A DNA stretch of 39,741 nt from Defluviitaleaceae bacterium (lineage in GTDB: Bacteria > Bacillota > Clostridia > Lachnospirales > WQUN01): positions 1-39,741 of the forward strand of contig WQSR01000021.1 in the NCBI GenBank assembly GCA_009787785.1, in the 5' to 3' direction. Position numbers and translations under genes: made by a program. Every line of letters starts with the position of its first letter. Within the stretch, counting starts at the first letter, position 1. This document shows, one piece after another, positions 32,892-39,741 of the stretch. The notes below the pieces were generated by a model, which was given only the letters and a program-made list of their open reading frames with translations, was not told the DNA's origin and made no database searches.

Positions 32892-35378
32892 TTATAGTAC
32901 CTGCATTGTATATTCGTATATTTGCTTCCCGGACACACCATTAGCATTATTATGTTCCAACTGCGCTATGGATATCCGCTTGGAATTTGTAGCATCTTCA
33001 TCAGGTTCAATTGTTATATAATTGAGATAATCAGAGAGCTGAATAGTATTGCTCTCGTAATACAGTGCATCACGTTGCTGAAGTAATGCTTCTGGTTTGA
33101 GCGAAAAAGAGGATGCAATTCTTGGTGCAAGCCCTGTCAAATCAGATTGTGAATAGCATATTGCCCCATCTTCCCGTTCCATTGTCTCACAATTAAACGC
33201 AACATACGTGCTATTATACTCTTTTAATAGGTAAAAATAATTGCCAACATGCGTTGACGCTGAAAATTTCGACACACCAGAAGGTATATTCTGGCAATCC
33301 TGTGCAAAGGTATTAACTATTTCTACAATGTTTGTAGACACATTGACCTTTATAACGTGGGGGGAGCGGATAGGAAACAGCCATATGTAACCATTAGAAA
33401 AATACCCTGTACGGAATGCTCCCGTAGCTTCACGTGTATCATATATTTCATCTGTTTCATTGATTATTCCATTTTCAGGATGCCACTTGATTAAGGGTGT
33501 TTTTGTATTTATGTAGGGCGTAAGCCAATAATTTTCCCCGTCATAACAAACGGTATTGTAGGCATATTCCTTTTTACCTACCTGGTATGCCTTATATTTA
33601 CATGTGTCCGTATCAAAAGAGATAATAATATTTGTTTTGGTGGCGAACCATAAACATCTCCCATCCGTTACCGCCGGAGCGCAATACAACAAATCATTAA
33701 TGTTTATATCATGCTTTTTTAATTCATCCATCCAACCGGGGTAATATGTTATATTATCTGTTTCTGTATCAATTTTTGCAATAGCTGGGTGGCAGAGGGG
33801 TGATAAATATACGTATTTATCCTGTGCTACCCCGCCTGTAAAAAGACCGTTGGCACAACCCATAGCGTCAATTTCAATATTTTTAGCAATGTCATTGTCC
33901 TTTGACAAGCAGATTAATTCCCGCGAAGCAAAGGGAGGGAAGTATAGCTTGTCGCCAACCTCAACCGGGGATTGGTGTGACCATTCAGACATGGTTACAT
34001 AGTTACTTTCATTTGAAACAAAGGATTTTGATATGTCCAATGCACCACCGGAGATTGTGCCTATCACATTTATTCCCTTTACATAAGCCAGCAATGTGTC
34101 TTTATAAGGATATAACCATTGCAAAACGGGATGTTTTTCTTCGGTTAGTGCCAGTATATTTTTTAGCATAATGGGCTTGCCGGTGGCTAGATACAGTATT
34201 AAAACAGAACTTCTGTCGCCATAATAGCCATCTGTCCAAGCTATGGCACGGTGCAAATCCGGGGTGTCGTCATAAATACCCCAGCCGTCTTTTATATAGT
34301 CATTAACCAGCTTTTCATATACACTGATTAATTGCGGGCGCATGGATTTATACGTTGCCTTGTTAAGCGGATGCGGTCGCCACCACAACACGATATCATT
34401 CCGATTTTGGAAGGTTTTGAGGACATGTTGTAATTTTTGCAGGTACAATTCATTGTATGTTAAAACCGAGCCAATGGACGAGTTGTAGAAAATCACTTTT
34501 TTGTTGCCAATCAAATCACGCCATGTTTCGGGAAGGGTGAAATCCTCCCGCTTTGCGTTTACCACCTTGTCGAGTTTGGGGCTTCCCATGGTGACAAATT
34601 TATCTTCTGGCTTGCCAAAATTATTACCATAAGCGTTGGTAAAATACTCAATATATTGGTCGCGGATGGTATCGGATTGTATAATGACCCTATGCGCAAA
34701 AGCACAACCCGGCGGTGTGGCAAAATGAGCCAATAAATGGTCGCTCACAACAAAATAAGGGACATATACCAGCATGTCCGTAAGGTTTCGTAGCCTTTCG
34801 CAATAAAAATTAGGGTGGATACTCGTCACCACGTTCCCCCCATCGTAAGGGTTAAACGTAAAAATAGCATCGGGGCGGCGGGCTTCGATGTCGTACAGCT
34901 GCCAATCAATGCACTCCATGTGTGGGGGGTAGCATTCTTGGCCTTCATATATGGTTTTGCTGATGGAGCCATCGCTGTTAAATTCGAGATATGGGACAGG
35001 AAGCCAAATGGCGTTGCAGTTGGGGTCGGCTTTGGCGGCGAGGTAAATGGTTTCAAGGGAGTCTGACATGCTTGCCTTGTAGCTGATGAAGACCATTTCG
35101 GTTTTGCTTGGCTTTAAGTGGTGGCGGATGTGGTTGCTGACTTTAATGAAATGCTTGCGGAGATTCTTTTCGTCAAGCTCGCCGTTGTTGGCCTTGAATA
35201 AAAACTCACAATGCTTCATGAGCAGGTCAACCGCTTCCGTGCCCTCACCCATGATGCTATCTATGAAATCGCAAAGAGATAGCGCGCCCTCTTGGCAACT
35301 GGCATATAAACGCGCAGATTGGGCTTGCTCTATGGTTTCAAGTAAGTCCAGTATTTGACGATTTTGATGTTTTCTCAT
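32892..35378 (-). CDS. GT-B/glycerophosphotransferase-like protein fused to a beta-propeller-like region
   Basis: 828 residues from the chosen ATG; six more are possible from 35396. Residues 90-430 look like a CDP-glycerol glycerophosphotransferase or similar GT-B enzyme: MVFISYKASMSDSLETIYL, IFYNSSIGSVLTYNELYLQKL, NDIVLWWRPHPL, and TDGYYGDRSSVLILYLATGKPIML. From about 450 repeated blades follow, each with a GDKLYFPP-, DKYVYLSP-, GRCLWFATKT-, ENYWLTP- or NGYIWLFP-like strand and an aromatic end, as in Kelch-type propellers. The propeller may bind the acceptor. With TagD in the operon, CDP-glycerol is the likely donor (inference). No clear ribosome binding site. First gene of the operon. Confidence 0.78.
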   Translation of the reverse strand: MRKHQNRQILDLLETIEQAQSARLYASCQEGALSLCDFIDSIMGEGTEAVDLLMKHCEFLFKANNGELDEKNLRKHFIKVSNHIRHHLKPSKTEMVFISYKASMSDSLETIYLAAKADPNCNAIWLPVPYLEFNSDGSISKTIYEGQECYPPHMECIDWQLYDIEARRPDAIFTFNPYDGGNVVTSIHPNFYCERLRNLTDMLVYVPYFVVSDHLLAHFATPPGCAFAHRVIIQSDTIRDQYIEYFTNAYGNNFGKPEDKFVTMGSPKLDKVVNAKREDFTLPETWRDLIGNKKVIFYNSSIGSVLTYNELYLQKLQHVLKTFQNRNDIVLWWRPHPLNKATYKSMRPQLISVYEKLVNDYIKDGWGIYDDTPDLHRAIAWTDGYYGDRSSVLILYLATGKPIMLKNILALTEEKHPVLQWLYPYKDTLLAYVKGINVIGTISGGALDISKSFVSNESNYVTMSEWSHQSPVEVGDKLYFPPFASRELICLSKDNDIAKNIEIDAMGCANGLFTGGVAQDKYVYLSPLCHPAIAKIDTETDNITYYPGWMDELKKHDININDLLYCAPAVTDGRCLWFATKTNIIISFDTDTCKYKAYQVGKKEYAYNTVCYDGENYWLTPYINTKTPLIKWHPENGIINETDEIYDTREATGAFRTGYFSNGYIWLFPIRSPHVIKVNVSTNIVEIVNTFAQDCQNIPSGVSKFSASTHVGNYFYLLKEYNSTYVAFNCETMEREDGAICYSQSDLTGLAPRIASSFSLKPEALLQQRDALYYESNTIQLSDYLNYITIEPDEDATNSKRISIAQLEHNNANGVSGKQIYEYTMQVL

Positions 35379-35430
35379 ATGAACGCACCATAGCATACTT
35401 TAACATAAAGGGCAAGCCAAAATAATGGAA

Positions 35431-35479
35431 TTGACCATTTGCTGAATTACGAGTATAATACTCATACTTCAGCAAATGG
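35431..35479 (+). promoter_or_regulatory. Promoter inside a 12-bp inverted repeat
   Basis: TTGACC (35431-35436), 17 bases, TATAAT (35454-35459). CCATTTGCTGAA (35435-35446) and TTCAGCAAATGG (35468-35479) are a perfect 12-bp inverted repeat around the -10 box, which itself sits in the palindrome GAGTAT-A-ATACTC (35451-35463). The layout suggests an operator. For the divergent glycan operon I see no convincing promoter between 35379 and 35430. Confidence 0.75.
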
Positions 35480-35490
35480 GCGGTAACGAT

Positions 35491-36876
35491 ATGTTTATTG
35501 GACGTGAAGCGGAACTTAGTGCGTTGGAAAAGGCGTATTCGCGAGATAAATTCCAAATGGTCGTTATGTATGGGCGCAGGCGTGTAGGTAAGACCACACT
35601 TGTCAGCGAGTTCATTAGAGGCAAACCTGCCATTCTTTTTTCGGCGAAGGAAATGAGCGAGAAGATGAACTTGCAAAATTTTTCCGAAGCCGTGTATCGT
35701 TTTTTTGATTATCCTGCGGCTATGGGTGCGTTCACGGGTTGGGATACGGCATTTGATTTTATTGCCGAGCAAGCGGTTATGTCGCGTTTTATTTTAGCCA
35801 TTGACGAATTTCCCTATGCCGCCAACGCCAGCCCGACGTTGACATCCATAATGCAACATATCATAGACCATAAACTTCGCCACACAGGGTTATTTTTGCT
35901 GTTATGCGGCAGTCAGATTGGATTCATGGAAAGTGATGTTTTAGGCTATAAGAGCCCGCTTTTTGGGCGGCGCACGGCGCAGATTGAACTTGGTGGACTG
36001 GATTATTACGATGCGGCAAAAATGCTTCCCAACACAACCGCCGAGGAGAAAATAAAATACTACGCTACTTTTGGCGGCACACCGCACTATCTGGCAATGG
36101 TAGACACAGACATAGGATTTGAGGAAAACGTAAAGGAATTATATTTTGACCCGCAGGGCTATCTTTTCACAGAACCGACTATGCTCTTAAAGCAGGAACT
36201 GCGCGAACCGACGGTTTATAATTCCATCCTTACCGCTATTGCCACAGGCAGTAGCCGATTGAATGAAATCGCTACAAAAATTGGAGAAAGCACTTCAAAG
36301 ACAATCAAGTATATCAAAGTACTGATGGATTTGAAACTTGTTCACCGTGTACACCCTTTTGGAGATAACCCTGAACGTAGCCGCAAGTGTGTGTATCAAT
36401 TGTCTGATAACTGCTTTCGTTTTTGGTATCGTTATGTATTCCCGCATATGCAGGCCGTGGAAACAGGAGCGGGCGCACAGTTGGCAGATACGATTGTTTT
36501 TCCCGATATGTCGGCCTTCGTGGGCAAACCTGCATTTGAAGAAGTGTGCAAGCAATATCTAATTAGGCAGAACAAATTGGGGCAGTTGCCATTTTTGGCA
36601 CTTTCCTACGGAACATGGTGGGGTGCAGATGCACAAACCCGCACACAAACAGACATTGACATTGTAGCCGCTAATTTGCAGGAAAAATCTGTGTTGCTAT
36701 GTGAGTGTAAATGGAAAACTATGCCACCAGGTGAAGCAGAACTTCGTACCCTGCGTGAAAAAAATCGTTTGTTATCCGATTATGACCGCTATCACTATAT
36801 GCTGTTCACAAAAACTTCGGTCAACGTAACGGCCAAAGAGGTTATGGTTGTAACCGCTGACGGGTTATTTGAATAA
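35491..36876 (+). CDS. AAA-type ATPase with C-terminal DUF234 nuclease-like domain
   Basis: 461 residues, COG1672 type. MFIGREAEL begins the ATPase; Walker A is GRRRVGKTTL (28-37), Walker B FILAIDEFPY near 100-109, followed by LLCGSQIGFM. A winged-helix-like part (NEIATKIGESTSKTIKYIKVL) leads to the DUF234 region, whose DIDIVA and LLCECKWK resemble the core D...ExK of PD-(D/E)xK nucleases. The cellular role of this common family is unknown; some members lie in mobile or defence contexts. Start: ATG 35491, matching the family N-terminus; ATG 35476 lies in the inverted repeat. Single-gene unit, with its own promoter and terminator. Confidence 0.88.
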   Translation: MFIGREAELSALEKAYSRDKFQMVVMYGRRRVGKTTLVSEFIRGKPAILFSAKEMSEKMNLQNFSEAVYRFFDYPAAMGAFTGWDTAFDFIAEQAVMSRFILAIDEFPYAANASPTLTSIMQHIIDHKLRHTGLFLLLCGSQIGFMESDVLGYKSPLFGRRTAQIELGGLDYYDAAKMLPNTTAEEKIKYYATFGGTPHYLAMVDTDIGFEENVKELYFDPQGYLFTEPTMLLKQELREPTVYNSILTAIATGSSRLNEIATKIGESTSKTIKYIKVLMDLKLVHRVHPFGDNPERSRKCVYQLSDNCFRFWYRYVFPHMQAVETGAGAQLADTIVFPDMSAFVGKPAFEEVCKQYLIRQNKLGQLPFLALSYGTWWGADAQTRTQTDIDIVAANLQEKSVLLCECKWKTMPPGEAELRTLREKNRLLSDYDRYHYMLFTKTSVNVTAKEVMVVTADGLFE

Positions 36877-36884
36877 GATTGTAA

Positions 36885-36914
36885 AAAGCCCCGCGATTTG
36901 ACTCGCGGGGCTTT
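36885..36914. terminator. Bidirectional terminator
   Basis: AAAGCCCCGCGA (36885-36896) pairs perfectly with TCGCGGGGCTTT (36903-36914) around a six-base loop. A-rich sequence on the left and T on the right fit termination of both the ATPase gene and the opposing surface-protein gene. Confidence 0.88.
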
Positions 36915-36948
36915 CGTTATGCCGTGAAGCTCTAGTTAGTCAGACAGC

Positions 36949-39573
36949 TTACCAGGTGATGATGACTTGCTGTGCAAGGCCACCGCCGGTAGTTGTGATG
37001 GCATAGCCAAGGATGTTACCAATCTCGGTCAGGGGCACCATGGTGCGTCCGTCGATGAGTCTGGGGCCATTGTTCAGGGTGATTGCTACGCCGTCTACAT
37101 AGGCTACGTTGGAGTTATTGGTCATGACGATTTCGACCATGTCGCCGTAAACGTTTACCATGCGGAAGGTAGCTACCGGGTTTGCCCACGCGATATAGTC
37201 ATCGGGGTTGAGCATGTTGGGGTTAAGCACGTGGGTGAGTGAGCGCAGTGCGATGAAGGTATCGCCGCCTACTACTACGAAGGGACGTGCTACGCCGCCA
37301 ATGGTGTCAGCTGCAGCAATAACGAAGGTGCCGTTTACATATCCGGTTTCGGGGCCAGGGCCAGGGCCGGGGCCGGGAGCCGGAGGCGGAGGTGTGATGT
37401 CAGCTACCGGGGTGGGGCTCAGTTCCATAACGGTTACTGCATAGCGGTAGATGAAGCTGTTGCCTTGTGACAAGGGGTTGTTGGTGATGTTGGCAGCACC
37501 AGTAGGCAGGTTGCCAAGGGGTGCGTTTGCCCAGGGCACAAGACCCAGTGCGGTTCCGCCGAAGGCTACGTCGAAGGACAAGCCGGGCAGGTTCCACATT
37601 ACACCGTGCATAACAAGACCGGAGAAATCCAGTGAGCCGGCAGCGGTGGTGGACGCGCTGTTTACGCGGAAGCGTACGCCGCCGATTGCGTTAGCGGGTC
37701 TTTCGCCTCCATCAGCAGGGATGGGTATGGTCGTGGGGCGTGACAGTGTCAAGCCATTGGTGCCGGTAATGATAGCGTCGGGTGCGGTAAAGCCAAGCTG
37801 ACCGGACCAAGGAATGGGGGTGGTGATACCGTTTACACGCGGGATTAAGAATACATCCACGAATTGACCTACGGTCAAGCGTCCTGCGGCAGTTTCGGTC
37901 AGGGTTACGGTGGGCAGTACTTGTGCCACGGCAACACCAGCGGCTCCAAATACGGCACCTTCGTAGCCTACGAAGACTTCAATTACATCTTCGGTTTCTA
38001 CGGATACTTGGTCTACAACGTTTGCAATGGGCACAACGCTTTCAAAGTTGGTTACGAATCCGCCTGTCCATACGCCAAAGGCTTGAACGCGTGCGCTAAC
38101 GGCGGTTTCATATTCGCGCCCTTCAAAGTTGGGGTCTACACGTAATTGAAGTTGGATTTCAATTACACGCCTTTCGGCATCTGTGCCAGTGGGCACTTGG
38201 TTTTCAGGAAGCATGAACAATCCGCCGTTTTGTACGATTTGGTTAGCGTTGCGGATGTGCGAACCGGCCCATGCGGGAGGTGTTGCACCATAGTTGAATG
38301 TGCGGGAACGTGCCCGGGTGATAACTACACCGGGATGGGGAACTTCCACTTGCACATGGCCGCCGCGGAAGGAGCCTCTGCCAGCTTCGGTGATAAGAAT
38401 AGAGGTAGAGTTCCATTCGGCGTTGGTGCCGGATACGATAGTCGCGATGTTAGTGGGTGCGCTAGAGGTTGCAGTAATACCTGCGATGTTTTGGCGGGCA
38501 ACTACTGCGGTGAAATTACGGTAGCTGTTTGACGGGCCACCGTCAATGATAGGCGTGCCGTCACCGCTGCGTACGGTAATGTCAACAGAAATGTCAACCG
38601 GCGCAAGCAGGGTCAAAGAGGTTGGGGCAATATACACGCCTTCCAACCTGAAGCCGCCAATCATCGTTGCAGAGGCACGCGGAGTTACAGCAGGTAAAGA
38701 AAGCGTAAGGGTTTGACGGTCTGTATCCACGTTGGGTGTACCAATGACGAAATCAGCACCCGATACAGTAAGGTTTGTACCTGCAAGGCCGCCGGTACCG
38801 ATCAGGTCTGCCGACGTGCCAGAGAAACGATATCCGGCAGGTCCTGTCAGTGTAATTACCGGCTCAGAATTGAGCGTGAAATTAGACGGCCAGCGTTCGG
38901 TAAAGGTTATCGGAGCCATTTCTACTGCGGCCCTGTCTTCGCGGATGTTGGGCACAGAGCCAACGCTTACAGCGAAGCCGGCAAGAGCGGTTGCTTGGTT
39001 GATTGCCACATCGGCACCACTGAGGATAGTTGTAGCGGCGCGGAAGGGTGCGTCAGCTCCTAAGAACATGAACTCAATGCGGGCATTGATTGTCGCTTGT
39101 CTGTGTGTGATGTTTGTGTCGATGTCGAAGCGTACGTCCGAACCGATAGCGGGGCTTGTTGCCCAGCCCGGACGGAACAAATCAACTTCGACTGCGGCCA
39201 TGGTCACCGAGCGCAGAATGGTTTCTCCGACTTCGGGATTCACAGAACCCGTTATGAGACCACCTGCAATGTTGGCACCAGCCAGGTTTGAAATATCACC
39301 TGTCAGTGTGATTCTGTCTGTTCTGGTTGATTCAACTACTATACGGGCCCATACGTTATCGGGCAGTCCGGCAAAAACGGACGCGGGAAAACGAATGGAC
39401 AGCGTACGTGCTTGGTCTGGGGCAGGTACGGCGTAAACACCGGAGGCCAGCTGTGTGACGATTGGGTTTTCAACATAACCCACCGATGCACCAAACACGT
39501 TCATTGAGGGCACCAGCGTCAGCATCATCACTAAGGCCAGCAGTAAAGCTACTTTCTTTTTGAGATTTTTCAT
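36949..39573 (-). CDS. Secreted surface protein with C-terminal Cu-amine-oxidase-N-like domain
   Basis: 874 residues. Residues 1-29 are a signal peptide (KNLKKKVALLLALVMMLTLVPS, cleavage near FGAS). The middle 700 residues are Val/Thr/Ala-rich beta repeats without a recognised domain, as in S-layer-like or adhesive proteins. Near 725-744 lies a Pro-Gly linker (PPPPAPGPGPGPGPE), then residues 745-874 resemble the copper amine oxidase N-terminal domain found in many cell-surface proteins of Bacillota (TFIALRSLTHVL, AYVDGVAITLNNGPRLIDGRTMVPLTEIGNILGY). There is no LPXTG or SLH motif. Strong AAAGGAG site before the start. Function likely structural or polymer-binding (inference). Confidence 0.82.
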   Translation of the reverse strand: MKNLKKKVALLLALVMMLTLVPSMNVFGASVGYVENPIVTQLASGVYAVPAPDQARTLSIRFPASVFAGLPDNVWARIVVESTRTDRITLTGDISNLAGANIAGGLITGSVNPEVGETILRSVTMAAVEVDLFRPGWATSPAIGSDVRFDIDTNITHRQATINARIEFMFLGADAPFRAATTILSGADVAINQATALAGFAVSVGSVPNIREDRAAVEMAPITFTERWPSNFTLNSEPVITLTGPAGYRFSGTSADLIGTGGLAGTNLTVSGADFVIGTPNVDTDRQTLTLSLPAVTPRASATMIGGFRLEGVYIAPTSLTLLAPVDISVDITVRSGDGTPIIDGGPSNSYRNFTAVVARQNIAGITATSSAPTNIATIVSGTNAEWNSTSILITEAGRGSFRGGHVQVEVPHPGVVITRARSRTFNYGATPPAWAGSHIRNANQIVQNGGLFMLPENQVPTGTDAERRVIEIQLQLRVDPNFEGREYETAVSARVQAFGVWTGGFVTNFESVVPIANVVDQVSVETEDVIEVFVGYEGAVFGAAGVAVAQVLPTVTLTETAAGRLTVGQFVDVFLIPRVNGITTPIPWSGQLGFTAPDAIITGTNGLTLSRPTTIPIPADGGERPANAIGGVRFRVNSASTTAAGSLDFSGLVMHGVMWNLPGLSFDVAFGGTALGLVPWANAPLGNLPTGAANITNNPLSQGNSFIYRYAVTVMELSPTPVADITPPPPAPGPGPGPGPETGYVNGTFVIAAADTIGGVARPFVVVGGDTFIALRSLTHVLNPNMLNPDDYIAWANPVATFRMVNVYGDMVEIVMTNNSNVAYVDGVAITLNNGPRLIDGRTMVPLTEIGNILGYAITTTGGGLAQQVIITW
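37351..37390 (-). repeat. Pro-Gly linker coding repeat
   Basis: Tandem GGNCCN hexamers encode the (GP)n/P-rich linker before the last domain of the surface protein. Such GC-rich repeats can change length by slippage. Confidence 0.75.
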
Positions 39574-39741
39574 ACTTTCTCCTTTCTGGTTCTTGAAAGT
39601 TGCGCGCCGGGGATTTCCCTGCCGCGCCTTTTCCGTTTCCGCCGTATATATAATGGAAGGGAAATTTCACTTCGCTTTATACGGCTGGGCTGTTCTTTAG
39701 CCCGGTTGTTACTTCTCTGGCCGGTCATCAGCCAGCCCATG
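39574..39741 (-). promoter_or_regulatory. Structured leader of the surface-protein gene, cut by the window edge
   Basis: On the minus strand: CTGGC/GCCAG hairpin (39735-39717), GGGCT-AAAGAAC-AGCCC (39703-39687), and a GC-rich hairpin GCGCG...CGCGC just before the start (about 39627-39602). CAGCCC (39687-39692) could alternatively pair with GGGCTG (39733-39738). No known riboswitch class was recognised and no clear promoter found. Confidence 0.4.

Noticed and set aside
35379..35430. Promoter of the minus glycan operon (TTGGCT and TATGCT boxes)
   Set aside because: The matches are weak and the start of transcription would fall within a few bases of the ATG, leaving no ribosome binding site.
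1..39741. CRISPR array, rRNA genes or prophage
   Set aside because: No regularly spaced repeats with unique spacers, no rRNA sequence and no phage structural genes were seen.

Overview
The window reads as a chromosomal segment of a flagellated, anaerobic-type Firmicute, most likely class Clostridia. The evidence is a Bacillota-style rpsB-tsf pair, a CwlD-like amidase, a flagellin with a SigD-type promoter and CsrA-like leader sites, a secreted protein with a copper-amine-oxidase-N-like domain, TagD, and strong AGGAGG-type ribosome binding sites. Genus and species cannot be read from the sequence. Core genes look GC-rich; the glycan region from about 17 to 35 kb is visibly more AT-rich, and the radical SAM gene at 24.4-25.9 kb is the most AT-rich part.

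Layout. (1) 1-4.5 kb, plus strand: rpsB, tsf, a cold-shock gene with its own promoter, a thymidylate kinase, an N-acetylmuramoyl-L-alanine amidase, a short GGDEF-like protein with a degenerate active site, and tRNA-Arg(CCU). (2) 4.49-5.42 kb: an 889-bp cassette bounded by a 40-bp exact repeat of the tRNA 3' half. It has no integrase and carries two coupled genes, a small protein and a retropepsin-like aspartic protease. (3) 5.4-10.2 kb, minus strand: a DMT transporter whose stop codon lies inside the tRNA-derived repeat, valS with a palindromic in-frame insertion, and a two-TM coiled-coil protein. (4) 10.3-12.3 kb: a PHP phosphoesterase and flagellin. (5) 12.4-12.9 kb: an orphan antitoxin, the 3' remnant of its PIN toxin, and a second copy of the antitoxin promoter, which now drives the next operon.

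(6) 12.9-35.4 kb is a modification island. A plus-strand trio (radical SAM, GT2-TPR, methyltransferase) faces a 15-gene minus-strand operon of about 18 kb. The operon encodes UDP-glucose dehydrogenase, UDP-galactopyranose mutase, a CDP-glycerol-forming cytidylyltransferase, a CMP-sugar-type cytidylyltransferase, an NDP-sugar epimerase, four GT2 enzymes, two GT-B/glycerophosphotransferase-like enzymes (one fused to a beta-propeller-like region), two methyltransferases and two radical SAM enzymes. Seven of these proteins carry a similar small Rossmann-like 'YGAG/WGCG' module, at the N-terminus in some and the C-terminus in others. The position next to flagellin suggests a flagellin or surface-polymer glycan containing galactofuranose, glucuronate, glycerol phosphate and methyl groups, with unexplained radical chemistry.

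(7) 35.4-39.7 kb: an ATPase of the AAA/DUF234 type whose promoter lies inside a 12-bp inverted repeat, then a large secreted surface protein on the minus strand with a structured leader cut by the window edge. The strongest leads are the tRNA-borne protease cassette, the radical-SAM/Rossmann glycan island, the duplicated antitoxin promoter in front of that island, the palindromic element inside valS, and the CsrA-like leader of flagellin.
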